Counted from the first letter of the stretch, positions 1 through 9,571 are shown. The stretch: DNA of 64,000 bases from Candidatus Saccharimonadota bacterium (GCA_027450165.1 DAIDKE010000004.1:60085-124084), one strand, 5' to 3'. The notes: generated from the sequence alone by a model not told the origin. Translations and numbers: made by a program.

Positions 1-1077
1 GCCGAGTTTACTAAAAATGGGGCCTATCACAATGCCTTTACCAGCGATTTCTCGATGGTTTATGAGGCCGACTGTGCCGATTTTGAATGGGATCGAATCT
101 TGGATTTGCAGCGTGTGAGCATTTGCGAGCCGCGCTTTAACGACGAAGCGCTGCAGGCCGAAAAGGGTAACGTGCGCAGCGAACTAACCAATTACCTGAA
201 CGACCATGTGCGGATTTTGTGGCCGCGAATGCAGCAAATTATGGGCGAAGACGTGTTAACGTATCGCCAAGCCCTGCCAACGATTGGCGCGGTTAGCCTA
301 GCTGATATTCGCGAGCATCATCGTCGCACCCACACCACCAAGAATATGCGTTTTGTGATTGCTGGTCGTTTGCACGGCCGCAAGAGTGAGATTCGCCGCC
401 AGCTGGAAGAATTTAGCCTGCCAGAAGGCGAACGTTTTCCGATTCCCAAAGACGTTATTACTGGGGCCAATCCGACTATCGTTCGTCGTAAGGATGCTTC
501 AAACCTAACCTTTGGCTGGTCGATGAATATTGCGCGTGAGCTAAGCGATGCCGAATTAGACGCTATGCATTCGTTGAATCATATTTTGACCGGTACAACT
601 AACTCGCGCATCTTTGGGGCAGCCCGCCAGAAAGGCCTGGCTTACAGTGTTGGCGCTTATTGCGGTGCCGGTTTTTACAATAGCGGCTGGGATATTTCGG
701 GTCAGGTGAATCATGACACGGCGGGTGAACTATTCGATATTATTCAGCGTGAAATTGGCCAGGTGCTAGACGGTAAACTACTGCAGTCTGAAATTGATGC
801 CGCCAAGTCGTTTGCTATGGGCCGCTATCAAATGGGCGCCCAGACAGTAGCCCAAATCAGCGGCTTTTACACCGGTCGTTATTTTGCCGACGATTTCATC
901 AAAGATTACGATAAAGTTCCGGAAATGATCAAAGCCGTCGATCTTGACCGTATAACCAAGACCGCTCGTGAGTTTATCAATGAAAATACCTGGGCCTTAG
1001 CCGCCGTTTCGAGCGGTGATCGCCAAGAGGTGGTTGATTTAAGCGAAAAACTTAAGCCACTATTCGAAAGAGTATAA
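1..1077 (+). CDS. M16 family zinc peptidase-like protein, 5' truncated by window edge
   Basis: The reading frame is open from base 1, so the gene begins upstream; the first in-window ATG (55) is internal. The visible part matches the second half of an M16 (pitrilysin/MPP-like) unit: the EKGNVRSELTNYL segment corresponds to the downstream glutamate ligand region, followed by the RRTHTTKNMRFVIAG segment and the C-terminal half with LNHILTGTTNSRIFGAARQK. The HxxEH zinc motif would lie upstream of the window. The stop is one base before the ATG of a second M16 gene with closely similar sequence, so the two are tandem paralogues and may form a heterodimer as in other split M16 pairs (inference). 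Substrate unknown. Confidence 0.85.
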   Translation, partial: AEFTKNGAYHNAFTSDFSMVYEADCADFEWDRILDLQRVSICEPRFNDEALQAEKGNVRSELTNYLNDHVRILWPRMQQIMGEDVLTYRQALPTIGAVSLADIREHHRRTHTTKNMRFVIAGRLHGRKSEIRRQLEEFSLPEGERFPIPKDVITGANPTIVRRKDASNLTFGWSMNIARELSDAELDAMHSLNHILTGTTNSRIFGAARQKGLAYSVGAYCGAGFYNSGWDISGQVNHDTAGELFDIIQREIGQVLDGKLLQSEIDAAKSFAMGRYQMGAQTVAQISGFYTGRYFADDFIKDYDKVPEMIKAVDLDRITKTAREFINENTWALAAVSSGDRQEVVDLSEKLKPLFERV

Positions 1078-1078
1078 T

Positions 1079-2383
1079 ATGCCAATTAAACACAAGGTGC
1101 ACGAGTTAATTTTAAAAAACGGCGCCAAAGGTTTATTGATTGATGTTCCAGATACGACCGTGGCCTCGTTTGAGGTTTGTTTCCGGGCTGGTAATGAATA
1201 TGTTATGCGCCCTGAGCGTCAACAAACAGCTCATTTAATGGAGCATATGGCGTTTGGATCTAATAAAGATTTTGGTGATCCCGAGACTTTTAGTCAGGAA
1301 ATTACCAAAAACGGTGCTCGTTATAATGCTGTCACCTGGGACCGCGACATGGCATATTACATTGACTGTGCTCTGATGGAATGGGAGCGCATTTTAGATG
1401 TGCTTGAATTGACGGTTGTTGAGCCGGTTTACAAGAAGAATATTTTGGAATCGGAAAAAGGCAATGCTCGCGAGGAGCTAACTGGTGATCTGAATAATTA
1501 TGCTCGTCTGTTAAACCAGCGTGTTTATAAAGCCCTAGGCGACACCTTAATGCTTGATGCCGATAAATTAACAACCATCGACAGTGTGACTACAAGCGAT
1601 ATCAGACAACATCACGACCGGACGCATACTACTGAAAATTTACGATTTGTGATTGCGGGTAATCTAGGCAGCCACGAGTCTAAAATTATTGCCAAACTAG
1701 AAAATTGGCATTTGGCGCGTGGTGAGCGTTTGCCGGTCACAAAGGCACATTATCATCGCGCTGAGCCAGTCACCATTGTCCGTAAAGATATGTCGAGTGT
1801 ACGTTTTTTGCTATCAATCGCTTTGAACCGTGAGCTAACAATGATCGAGCGAGATGCCATGGGTGCACTCAATCATATTTTGACCGGAACGGCCCACTCG
1901 CGAATTTGGGGCAAGGCTCGCAGTAGTGGCCTTTGTTATGGTATGGGCTCTCGGACTTATAGTGACGTGAGTGGTACTTCGTCGTGGGATTTTTATGGTC
2001 AAATCAGTCTCGAAAATTCAGTGCCACTCTTTGATTTGATAATCGAACAGCTGAGGCGAATAGCAAACAGTGATCTTACAGAGGATGAGCTATATATTGC
2101 AAAACAGTATGCCCTAGGCGGTTTTCAGATGCGTGGCCAAACGGTCGCTAATTTGTTGGACTGGTACGCTGGTATGTACTTCGAAAAAGATGAAATTGAC
2201 AATATCGACGACTCACCAAAATACATTAACGCGACTGAGTTATCGCAAATCGAAGCCCTGGCGAAAGAGTTTTTAAACAGTGGTATATGGACAATAGGTT
2301 TGATTGGCAACGTGACTGAAGCCGATACTAAGATCCTATACGATAAATTAAAGGGCTTACTGCCAGTCAAGGATGAAGAATAA
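1079..2383 (+). CDS. M16 family zinc peptidase
   Basis: A 434-residue M16 protein. The inverted zinc-binding motif is visible as HLMEH near residue 53, with a further glutamate in ESEKGNAREEL about 75 residues later, so this copy looks catalytically complete. The C-terminal half repeats the LNHILTGTAHSRIWG block also seen in the upstream gene. There is no obvious signal peptide, so it is probably cytoplasmic. It begins one base after the stop of its paralogue, and its TAA overlaps the ATG of murD (TAATG), so the three genes are translationally linked. The family degrades or processes peptides; the target here is unknown. Confidence 0.88.
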   Translation: MPIKHKVHELILKNGAKGLLIDVPDTTVASFEVCFRAGNEYVMRPERQQTAHLMEHMAFGSNKDFGDPETFSQEITKNGARYNAVTWDRDMAYYIDCALMEWERILDVLELTVVEPVYKKNILESEKGNAREELTGDLNNYARLLNQRVYKALGDTLMLDADKLTTIDSVTTSDIRQHHDRTHTTENLRFVIAGNLGSHESKIIAKLENWHLARGERLPVTKAHYHRAEPVTIVRKDMSSVRFLLSIALNRELTMIERDAMGALNHILTGTAHSRIWGKARSSGLCYGMGSRTYSDVSGTSSWDFYGQISLENSVPLFDLIIEQLRRIANSDLTEDELYIAKQYALGGFQMRGQTVANLLDWYAGMYFEKDEIDNIDDSPKYINATELSQIEALAKEFLNSGIWTIGLIGNVTEADTKILYDKLKGLLPVKDEE

Positions 2384-3675
2384 TGAAAATCGCAATCGCC
2401 GGTTACGGTGTTGAAGGGCAAGCTAACTACCGTTACTGGTCGGCTGATCCGGCTAACCAGTTGACGATTGTCGATGAGAAAAGTGAGCTCGACAATCTAC
2501 CGCAAGGCGCAGCCACAATTTTGGGTCCGGATGCTTTTTCAAAGCTCGATGGTTTTGATTTGGTGATTCGCACCGCCGGACTTGCACCGCGCAAAATTAA
2601 AACCGACGGCAAGATTTGGTCTGGTGCTAATGAATTTTTTGCTAAATGTCCGGCGCCGATCATCGGCGTGACAGGATCAAAAGGCAAGGGCACGACCGCC
2701 AGTTTAATCGCTAGCATCCTAGAAGTGGCTGGTAAGAAAGTTTGGCTGGTTGGCAATATCGGTATTGCAAGTCTGGATATTCTCGATCAGATTAAACCAA
2801 CCGACCTCGTGGTTTATGAACTATCCAGCTTTCAATTATGGGATCTGGAGCGCTCACCGCAGACGGCCGTGGTGCTCTATATAGAGCAGGAGCACCTAGA
2901 CGTTCACGCTGATATGGATGAATATGTGACAGCTAAAGCGCAGATTACAGCACATCAAGCAGCCGATGATTTGTTGGTCTACAATCAAAACAACACCTAT
3001 GCCAATCAGATAGCCGCTAATTCGGTGGCGCAAAAACTTGGCTACCCGAGCGAGATGACAGCGCATGTTAATGACGGAAGCTTTTATTACGGCGAACAAG
3101 AAATTTGTTCAACCGATGTTCTGCAGATCAGGGGTTCCCATAACTTAGACAATGCCTGTGCGGCGATTGACGCTATTTGGCAATATACCCAAGATCCATC
3201 TGTAATCGAAAAAGGCCTAAGTAGTTTCAAGGGTCTGCCGCACCGCTTGCAGCTAGTCGCGGTTGTAAATAGTGTAAGTTATTACGATGACAGCATTGCC
3301 ACCACGCCAAGTTCGGCCATTGCGGCTCTAAGGTCGTTTGATGGACCTAAGGTTATTATCCTCGGCGGATCGTCAAAAGGCTCTGACTTTAGCGAGCTAG
3401 GACAGGAATTGAAACGACAAGACGCCAAGGCCTTATTGATTGGCGCTGAAGCCTCAACCATTGCAGGGGCGTGCGATGCGGCCGATTTTAGTAACTATGA
3501 AATTTTAACAGACAAAACTATGGCCGAGATTGTCAGCCGCGCTGCTGAAGTAGCCGAGCCGAATAGCACAGTCCTGCTGAGTCCGGCCGCCGCCAGCTTT
3601 GGTATGTTCAAAAACTATGCCGATCGCGGCGATCAGTTCCAGGCGGCCGTAAAGAGCCTGGGTGCGGTACAATAA
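2383..3675 (+). CDS. murD: UDP-N-acetylmuramoylalanine--D-glutamate ligase
   Basis: A 430-residue Mur ligase. It shows the ATP-binding loop GVTGSKGKGTTAS (around residue 95), the YELSSFQLW segment typical of MurD, and the C-terminal GLPHRLQLV...YYDDSIATTP...VIILGG signature that separates MurD from MurC, E and F. It adds D-glutamate to UDP-MurNAc-L-Ala in cytoplasmic peptidoglycan precursor synthesis. The gene lies outside the dcw cluster at 26-34 kb, where MurD often sits in other bacteria. The start overlaps the previous stop by one base. Confidence 0.95.
   Translation: MKIAIAGYGVEGQANYRYWSADPANQLTIVDEKSELDNLPQGAATILGPDAFSKLDGFDLVIRTAGLAPRKIKTDGKIWSGANEFFAKCPAPIIGVTGSKGKGTTASLIASILEVAGKKVWLVGNIGIASLDILDQIKPTDLVVYELSSFQLWDLERSPQTAVVLYIEQEHLDVHADMDEYVTAKAQITAHQAADDLLVYNQNNTYANQIAANSVAQKLGYPSEMTAHVNDGSFYYGEQEICSTDVLQIRGSHNLDNACAAIDAIWQYTQDPSVIEKGLSSFKGLPHRLQLVAVVNSVSYYDDSIATTPSSAIAALRSFDGPKVIILGGSSKGSDFSELGQELKRQDAKALLIGAEASTIAGACDAADFSNYEILTDKTMAEIVSRAAEVAEPNSTVLLSPAAASFGMFKNYADRGDQFQAAVKSLGAVQ
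3668..3673 (+). promoter_or_regulatory. -10 element of prfB, leaderless spacing
   Basis: TACAAT lies inside the last codons of murD and is followed by 7 bases and then the ATG of prfB at 3681. At normal -10 to start-site spacing, transcription would begin at or next to the A of the ATG. Confidence 0.5.
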
Positions 3676-3680
3676 TAGAT

Positions 3681-4754
3681 ATGCATCAGCTGCAAAAACG
3701 AACCAGTGAACTATTAGAGCAAATCAATGCAGCTGTTTTAAGGCTTCATATAGCCGATAAGTTGCAGCAAATTGCTGCCGTCGAGGCCGAGTTAATGAAC
3801 TCTGAAATTTGGAATAACCCAAATTATGCTCAGGAAAAAAGCCGCCAGCTAGCCGCTATGCAGGCCGAAACCGAGCCTTGGCTGACACTCCAGACGCAAA
3901 CCGCCGACCTAACGGAGTTGATGAACTTGGGTGACGACAGCTTGCTGCCAGAATTTGAAACGCAGCTTACTGCGCTTGAAAAAGATTACGAAACGCGCCG
4001 CCGCGACCTGTTGTTTGACGGTGAATACGACGATCACAATGCCATCTTGCGCTTATCGGCAGGTGTTGGTGGCACTGACGCCCAGGATTGGACCGAGATG
4101 CTCGAGCGGATGTACCTGCGCTGGGCCGAAAAAGCAGGCATGACCACGACTGTGATTGAGCGTTCGACCGGCGAAGAAGCCGGCATAAAGTCCAGTGTGA
4201 TAGAAGTCACGGGTTCCTACGCCTACGGCAAGCTGCGCTCCGAAAACGGCGTTCATCGCTTGGTCCGGTTGAGCCCATTTAATAGCGATAATTTGCGCCA
4301 GACCAGCTTTGCGCTAGTTGAAGTTTTGCCGCAAATTGATTCGCCCGAAGAAGTCCAGATTGACGATAAAGATTTAAAAATTGACGTCTTTCGTGCCGGC
4401 GGTCATGGGGGACAATCGGTCAATACTACGGACAGCGCGGTTCGCGTAACCCACATTCCAACCGGAATTATTGTTTCGATTCAAAATGAGCGTTCGCAAT
4501 TGCAAAACAAAGAAACGGCGCTCAAGATCTTGCGCGCTAAACTGGCGGCCATGCAGCTTGAGCAGCACGCCGCCACCATTAAAGACCTGCAGGCGGGTGA
4601 GTCGGCCAACTGGGGTAGCCAAATTCGAAACTACGTTTTGCACCCGTACACACTAGTTAAAGACACGCGTACGAAATACGAAGACCGCGACGCCCAAGGC
4701 GTGCTAGACGGCAAGCTAGATGGTTTTATAAACGCTTATCTAGAACAAAGTTAA
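3681..4754 (+). CDS. prfB: Peptide chain release factor 2
   Basis: A 357-residue class I release factor. The GGQ catalytic tip is in FRAGGHGGQSVNTTDSAVR, and the SPF tripeptide characteristic of RF2 (UGA/UAA recognition) follows RLVRL. RF2 terminates translation at UAA and UGA. The frame is continuous from ATG 3681, and I see no in-frame UGA with a CUUUGA slippery site, so the programmed +1 frameshift common in bacterial prfB appears absent. An RF2 that looks normal argues against UGA recoding in this organism. Confidence 0.95.
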   Translation: MHQLQKRTSELLEQINAAVLRLHIADKLQQIAAVEAELMNSEIWNNPNYAQEKSRQLAAMQAETEPWLTLQTQTADLTELMNLGDDSLLPEFETQLTALEKDYETRRRDLLFDGEYDDHNAILRLSAGVGGTDAQDWTEMLERMYLRWAEKAGMTTTVIERSTGEEAGIKSSVIEVTGSYAYGKLRSENGVHRLVRLSPFNSDNLRQTSFALVEVLPQIDSPEEVQIDDKDLKIDVFRAGGHGGQSVNTTDSAVRVTHIPTGIIVSIQNERSQLQNKETALKILRAKLAAMQLEQHAATIKDLQAGESANWGSQIRNYVLHPYTLVKDTRTKYEDRDAQGVLDGKLDGFINAYLEQS

Positions 4755-4762
4755 GCATATGC

Positions 4763-4768
4763 TATAAT
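4763..4768 (+). promoter_or_regulatory. -10 element of ftsE operon
   Basis: TATGC-TATAAT forms an extended -10, with 11 bases between the hexamer and the ftsE ATG at 4780. The expected transcript leader is only a few bases. Confidence 0.6.
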
Positions 4769-4779
4769 ATTCTGTAGCG

Positions 4780-5463
4780 ATGATTCTGTTAGATAGGGTA
4801 ACAAAAACTTACGGCAAAGATACAGCGCCGGCTTTAAACCGTGTGAGTCTGTTTGTTGAGCCTCGTGAATTCGTGATTATTGTTGGTACTTCAGGTGCCG
4901 GTAAGTCGACCTTATTGAAACTTTTGACGCGCGAGGAAAAGCCGACCAGCGGCAAAATTGTCGTTGGCGGAATTGACTACGACACCCTGAAAGACCGCGA
5001 AATTCCGATGTTGCGCCGCAAAATTGGCGTCGTGTTCCAAGATTTTAAACTGTTGCCGCAGCGCACCGTTTTTGAAAATATTGCTTTTGCGCTTGAAATC
5101 GCCGGCATGACCAATCGTGAAATCAAAAACACCGTGCCAAAGGTGATTGAGCTGGTCGGGCTAACCGGTAAAGAAAAGAAATTTCCGTCCGAACTATCTG
5201 GTGGTGAGCGTCAGCGTGTGGCGATTGCTAGGGCAGTTGTGCGCCAGCCAAAGATCCTCGTCGCCGACGAGCCAACCGGCAACCTTGACCCAAAGCACAG
5301 TTGGGATATTGTTCGCTTGCTTGAAAAGATTAATAAATACGGCACGACCGTGCTTCTTACGACCCACAACGCCGACATCGTTAACAAATTAAAGCGCCGC
5401 GTTATCACCCTAGAGCACGGCCAAGTTACCTCTGATCAGGCAGAGGGGAGCTACAGACAGTAA
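4780..5463 (+). CDS. ftsE: Cell division ABC transporter ATPase FtsE
   Basis: A 227-residue ABC ATPase. Walker A is GTSGAGKSTLLKLL (about residue 37), the Q-loop is VVFQDFKLLP, the signature LSGGERQRVAIARA is near residue 140, and Walker B is ILVADEPTGNLDP. FtsE drives FtsX, which activates a periplasmic or extracellular peptidoglycan hydrolase at the septum. It overlaps ftsX by one base, and the CHAP hydrolase follows, so the complete FtsEX-hydrolase system is in one stretch. Confidence 0.93.
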   Translation: MILLDRVTKTYGKDTAPALNRVSLFVEPREFVIIVGTSGAGKSTLLKLLTREEKPTSGKIVVGGIDYDTLKDREIPMLRRKIGVVFQDFKLLPQRTVFENIAFALEIAGMTNREIKNTVPKVIELVGLTGKEKKFPSELSGGERQRVAIARAVVRQPKILVADEPTGNLDPKHSWDIVRLLEKINKYGTTVLLTTHNADIVNKLKRRVITLEHGQVTSDQAEGSYRQ

Positions 5464-6446
5464 TGGCACCAAAGAAAAAACTCGATTCCAAAACCTATGC
5501 TCAGCAAAAACGCCACCGCCGCAAGATGTTAACTTTTGTGCGCATGAGCCGCTATGGCGTCAATAATTTTACGCGTAACGCCTGGTTGTCATTGGCTGCC
5601 ACGGCAGTTATGGCGGTAACGCTGTTCTTTATTTTTATAACCGTTGCCGCCCATAGTGTGCTAAGTGACACTCTGAGCACCGTTCGCAATAAAGTGGACA
5701 TCTCAATTTATTTGCAAAAAGATATTTCTGACGGCGACGCCGCTAAAATCGAACATAGTATCAGCAAATTAAAGAGCGTCCGCGAAGTGTCCTACGTCAG
5801 TTCATCGCAGGGCCGCCAAGAGTTGATCGATGAATTCAAGAGCGACGCCAGTATTATCAGCGCCGCTACCATTGCCACTAACCAGATTCCGGCAACCATT
5901 CACGTTAAAATGGTCGACATCAATAACACCTCTGAGTTGCAGAATTTCGTTAAAACCGATCCATTAACCAAAGCCAATCTAGATCCAAGTCGTCCGTCGA
6001 CCTTTGCTGGTCCTCAGAGCGAATCCATCAAAACCATTGGCCGAGCCATAGTGTTTGCCCAGCAAGTGGGAGTTGGTGCCAGTATAATCTTTGCGGCGCT
6101 GTCAATTTTAGTCATCTTTAATACCATTCGCATGGCAATATTTAGCCGCAGTGAAGAAATTCAAATGATGAAGCTGATTGGCGCTGAGAAGTCGTTTATT
6201 CGCGGGCCGTTCTTGGTCGAGGCAATTGTTTATGGCTTCATTGCCGCGCTAATCGCCAGTGCATTGGCATACACGGCGCTGTATTTTGCAACTCCAGGGC
6301 TAGACCACTATCAGATTACCATCAAACCAACCATGGAATTCGTGACTTATTACGCCGGCTTTGTTTTGCTGGCCATGATTACAGCCGGTGCAATTATTGG
6401 CGTTATATCGTCGCTGCTGGCGACACGCCGCTATCTAAAAATCTAA
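5463..6446 (+). CDS. ftsX: Cell division protein FtsX
   Basis: A 327-residue membrane protein. It has a charged cytoplasmic N terminus, a first membrane segment near residues 42-65, an extracellular domain of about 130 residues containing RNKVDISIYLQKDIS, and three C-terminal membrane segments with the FtsX/MacB-type core (FNTIRMAIFSRSEEIQMMKLIGA). It partners with FtsE and transmits ATPase cycles to an extracytoplasmic hydrolase, probably the CHAP protein encoded next. Confidence 0.92.
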   Translation: MAPKKKLDSKTYAQQKRHRRKMLTFVRMSRYGVNNFTRNAWLSLAATAVMAVTLFFIFITVAAHSVLSDTLSTVRNKVDISIYLQKDISDGDAAKIEHSISKLKSVREVSYVSSSQGRQELIDEFKSDASIISAATIATNQIPATIHVKMVDINNTSELQNFVKTDPLTKANLDPSRPSTFAGPQSESIKTIGRAIVFAQQVGVGASIIFAALSILVIFNTIRMAIFSRSEEIQMMKLIGAEKSFIRGPFLVEAIVYGFIAALIASALAYTALYFATPGLDHYQITIKPTMEFVTYYAGFVLLAMITAGAIIGVISSLLATRRYLKI

Positions 6447-6469
6447 TACTAGTAACGGAGTGAGTGACA

Positions 6470-6498
6470 TTGACGATTAATCAAGCTTATGCTAAAGT
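6470..6498 (+). promoter_or_regulatory. Promoter of CHAP hydrolase gene
   Basis: TTGACG (6470-6475), a 17-base spacer ending in the extended -10 TATGC, then TAAAGT (6493-6498). The ATG at 6508 is 9 bases after the -10, so the mRNA should be essentially leaderless. Confidence 0.65.
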
Positions 6499-6507
6499 GG
6501 TTTCAGT

Positions 6508-7695
6508 ATGAAACTGCGCGCCACCACAACAGTTCCGAAACGCTTGCGCCGCGGTGTACTTATCGCGATGTGTTTTGTGTTGGTTGCCGCCGGTGTAACT
6601 TCTACAACACTTTTCAATAGCAAAACTTACGCTGATAAATACGACGATCAAATCAATGCCCTACAAAGTCAGATCAACGCCTATAACGCTGAGGTTGATA
6701 ATCTTTCCCAGCAACAACAAACTATCCAGGGTGCAATTTCTACCTTTGATGCTCAGATTGGATCATTGCAGGTTCAAATTAATCTTAGCCAAGCTAAACA
6801 CGATAAGTTAGTTGCTCAAATTGCCGATACCGAAACCCAGATTCAAAACAATAAAGACGCTCTGGGTCAGGTTTTGGCAGACCTATATGTTAATAGTCAG
6901 ACTACGCCGCTCGAGATGCTAGCCAGCAGTAAAAACATTAGCGACTACCTTGATAAGCAGGCTTTTCGTTCATCGATGCAAGATCAGCTAACCTCAACGA
7001 TTGATCAAATTCAAAAGCTTGAAGCACAGTTAAAGCAGGACAAAATTGATGTCGATCAAACCCTGAGTGAACAAAGACAAAGTCAAGCAGACCTTGATTC
7101 GAAGCGCGCTGAGCAGCAGAGCCTGTTAAGTGAAGTTAACAACAATGAGGCCTACTACCAGAACATGATCAGTAATAATCAGGCTCAAATTGCCGCAGCA
7201 AGGGCGTATCAGGCGGCTCTGAGAAAAACATTTAGTAGTGGCGGTGGCTATACATTAGTCGACAGCGGCTCACTTGGTGGCTACCCTTGGAATAGTTCTA
7301 ATTGCCCAATGTTAGGCTATTTGTCGACTGGTGGTTCTGATGGTAATGGCGGAGATGGCTATGGCTATGGTTGCCGTCAGTGTGCGAGTTATGTAGCGTG
7401 GCGTATTGCGAAAGAGACCGGAATTTATCCTCAATGGGGCGATGCGGTTAACTTTACCAACGCTGCAATCAACACTTTCCATAGCACCGATGGTGTACCA
7501 CAACCAGGTTCAATTGCTGTAATGGATGCCGCTAAGGCTGGTCAAAGTCATGGTCACGTTGCCTGGGTTGAGGCCGTTGACGGCAGTAGGGTCCTTGTTA
7601 GCCAATACAATTACGACTATGGTGCCGGTTACGGCATGTATAGCGAGATGTGGCTTTCTTCTGGCGCCTTTGACCACTATGTCAAGATTAAGTAG
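6508..7695 (+). CDS. Secreted coiled-coil CHAP-domain peptidoglycan hydrolase (PcsB-like)
   Basis: A 395-residue protein. A basic N terminus and a hydrophobic segment at about residues 18-35 act as a signal peptide. A long coiled coil at about 45-240 is rich in Gln and Leu. The C-terminal CHAP amidase/endopeptidase domain has catalytic Cys in YGCRQCASYVAW, His in SHGHVAWVE and a supporting Asn in SQYNYDYG. This is the PcsB/RipC-type arrangement in which the coiled coil docks on FtsX and the CHAP domain is released to cut septal peptidoglycan. Position directly after ftsEX supports that role. A Gly/Ser-rich linker precedes the CHAP domain. Confidence 0.9.
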   Translation: MKLRATTTVPKRLRRGVLIAMCFVLVAAGVTSTTLFNSKTYADKYDDQINALQSQINAYNAEVDNLSQQQQTIQGAISTFDAQIGSLQVQINLSQAKHDKLVAQIADTETQIQNNKDALGQVLADLYVNSQTTPLEMLASSKNISDYLDKQAFRSSMQDQLTSTIDQIQKLEAQLKQDKIDVDQTLSEQRQSQADLDSKRAEQQSLLSEVNNNEAYYQNMISNNQAQIAAARAYQAALRKTFSSGGGYTLVDSGSLGGYPWNSSNCPMLGYLSTGGSDGNGGDGYGYGCRQCASYVAWRIAKETGIYPQWGDAVNFTNAAINTFHSTDGVPQPGSIAVMDAAKAGQSHGHVAWVEAVDGSRVLVSQYNYDYGAGYGMYSEMWLSSGAFDHYVKIK

Positions 7696-7778
7696 TCGAT
7701 TTTACATTGATAAGCAGTAGCGCATTCCGTCAGGGGTGCGCTATACTTATAAGGTTAATATTGAGAGGGGAACCGAAC

Positions 7779-9026
7779 ATGGCTTATATGCCGCCTGAGT
7801 CTGAACAGAAACAACCAACGCCGCCAACTGACAAGCCACGGCACCACCGCAAAAAGAATTTATCACCATCAATGCGGTTTTTGGTGTTCGTTATTGTTGC
7901 CGGCCTGGGCTATATAGCCGGTACGTTTAATGTTCAGATTGCCAGTGTGATTGCCCCTGTCTTCGGCGTTAAAGTATATGGTGGCACGCTGGACCTTTCG
8001 AGCGTTCAGGCGACTTACCAGGCCCTCAAGGCCAATTTTGATGGCAAGCTCGACGATCAAAAGCTGATCGACGGCGCCAATGACGGCCTCGTGAAAGCCG
8101 CTGGCGATACTTACACGATTTACATGAACAAACAGCAGGCCGATGCTTTTAATAACGACCTTAGCGGCACCATTGGTGGCGGCATTGGCGTTGAAATCAC
8201 CGAAACCGACAATAAAGTTACAGTGTCGAGCGTATTGCCCGGCGATCCGGCCGAACAGGCTGGTATGAAAGCTGGCGACGTCATTACCGGCGTCAACGGT
8301 ACTTCGATGGTCGGTCAGAACACCGATGCCGTTGTAGCCAAAATTCGCGGCGATATCGGCACAACCGTGAAGGTCACCGTTGATAGGGGTGGCCAGAGCT
8401 TGGACTTTAACATTACGCGCCAAAATATAACCGCGCCAAGTGTCACTTCAAAGGTCGAAGGCAACATCGGCATTTTGACAATTAGCCGCTTTGACGAAAA
8501 CACTGGCGACGAGGCTCGCACGGCCGCTCAGAGCTTTAAAAAGGCCAATGTAAAGGGTGTAATCGTCGATTTGCGAGACAATGGCGGCGGCTATCTGACC
8601 GCAGCCCAAGACGTAGCCGGATTGTGGCTCAACAATAAACTGGTCGTCAGCGAACGTACTAACGGTGTTGTCGTTGACCAGCTGAATTCAACCGACAACG
8701 CCTTGCTGACCGGTATACCGACCGTCGTGTTGGTTAACGGCGGCACGGCCAGCGCCAGCGAAATTGTGTCTGGCGCCTTGCAGGACTACGACGTCGCTAA
8801 ATTGGTAGGCGAGAAGACCTTCGGAAAGGGTAGCGTCCAAAAGTTACTCGATTTACCGCGTGGCGCCCAACTAAAGGTGACTGTAGCTCGCTGGTACACG
8901 CCAAAGGGCAAGAATATCAACCAGCAAGGTATTACGCCAGACAAGGTTGTGAGTATTAGCAAAGACGACCTAGCCGCTGGACGCGACCCGCAACTTGATG
9001 CCGCCAAAGCTTTACTTGGCCTGTAA
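7779..9026 (+). CDS. C-terminal processing peptidase, S41 family
   Basis: I place the start at ATG 7779 (MAYMPPE), which has GAGAGGGG upstream; this gives 415 residues. After a Pro-rich cytoplasmic tail comes a membrane anchor (residues about 37-58), then a PDZ domain with GDPAEQAGMKAGDVITGVNG, then the S41 core with the serine in NGGTASASEIVSG and the lysine in EKTFGKGSVQK. The family degrades or trims extracytoplasmic proteins from the C terminus. Substrates may include the adjacent division hydrolase machinery (inference only). Confidence 0.92.
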   Translation: MAYMPPESEQKQPTPPTDKPRHHRKKNLSPSMRFLVFVIVAGLGYIAGTFNVQIASVIAPVFGVKVYGGTLDLSSVQATYQALKANFDGKLDDQKLIDGANDGLVKAAGDTYTIYMNKQQADAFNNDLSGTIGGGIGVEITETDNKVTVSSVLPGDPAEQAGMKAGDVITGVNGTSMVGQNTDAVVAKIRGDIGTTVKVTVDRGGQSLDFNITRQNITAPSVTSKVEGNIGILTISRFDENTGDEARTAAQSFKKANVKGVIVDLRDNGGGYLTAAQDVAGLWLNNKLVVSERTNGVVVDQLNSTDNALLTGIPTVVLVNGGTASASEIVSGALQDYDVAKLVGEKTFGKGSVQKLLDLPRGAQLKVTVARWYTPKGKNINQQGITPDKVVSISKDDLAAGRDPQLDAAKALLGL

Positions 9027-9032
9027 CAGTGC

Positions 9033-9062
9033 TTGTGCTTTTTAGTCGGCCTGGTGTATAGT
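9033..9062 (+). promoter_or_regulatory. Promoter of receiver protein
   Basis: TTGTGC (9033-9038), 18-base spacer, TATAGT (9057-9062), then 10 bases to the ATG at 9073. No Shine-Dalgarno site fits between them. Confidence 0.55.
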
Positions 9063-9072
9063 AAAAGACAGT

Positions 9073-9474
9073 ATGGATACCAAGAAAAAGATCTTGTTAG
9101 TCGAAGACGACGTCGCCTTAGCTTCAGTCTATAAATCACGGCTCGAGCTAGAGGGATTTCTAACCAGAGAAGTGAATAACGGCGAGCAAGCCCTGCAAGC
9201 CGCCCTAGAATTTAAGCCCGACTTGATTCTGCTAGACGCCATGATGCCAAAAATCAGCGGCTTTGATGTGCTAGATATTTTGCGCAACACCCCTGAAACG
9301 TCCGGTATTCGCGTCATCATGCTAACAGCCCTGAGTCAGCCTAAGGACAAGCAGCGCGCCGAAGAACTTGGCGTGAATGATTACTTAGTCAAGTCGCAGG
9401 TCGTCATCGGTGATGTGGTTGAACGGGTTAAATACCATCTAGGCATGTTGGCCGACCAGCCAGCCGCTCAATAG
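9073..9474 (+). CDS. Single-domain response regulator (receiver)
   Basis: A 133-residue CheY-like receiver with no output domain. Acidic pocket in LLVEDDVALA, phospho-acceptor Asp in LILLDAMMPKISGFDVL, switch Thr in VIMLTALSQ, and conserved Lys in DYLVKSQ. The sequence is very similar to the N-terminal receiver of the 52.5 kb regulator (shared PKISGFD(V/M)LDILR and YLVKSQV), so the histidine kinase at 53.5 kb is a candidate partner. It is flanked by its own promoter and terminator, hence monocistronic. Confidence 0.9.
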   Translation: MDTKKKILLVEDDVALASVYKSRLELEGFLTREVNNGEQALQAALEFKPDLILLDAMMPKISGFDVLDILRNTPETSGIRVIMLTALSQPKDKQRAEELGVNDYLVKSQVVIGDVVERVKYHLGMLADQPAAQ

Positions 9475-9492
9475 CCTTTGTTTTGAATTATA

Positions 9493-9524
9493 GAGGTCGG
9501 CGTGTCCGGCCTCTTTATTTTTTA
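9493..9524 (+). terminator. Rho-independent terminator
   Basis: An 8-bp stem GAGGTCGG/CCGGCCTC (one G-T pair) with loop CGTGT, followed by TTTATTTTTTAT. Confidence 0.9.
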
Positions 9525-9571
9525 TGAAACTTATGCTATAAATTTAAGTAATCAAAAAGGAAAAACAAACA

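Noticed and set aside
3681..4754. Programmed +1 frameshift in prfB
   Set aside because: No in-frame UGA or CUUUGA site early in the gene; the frame is continuous from the ATG.
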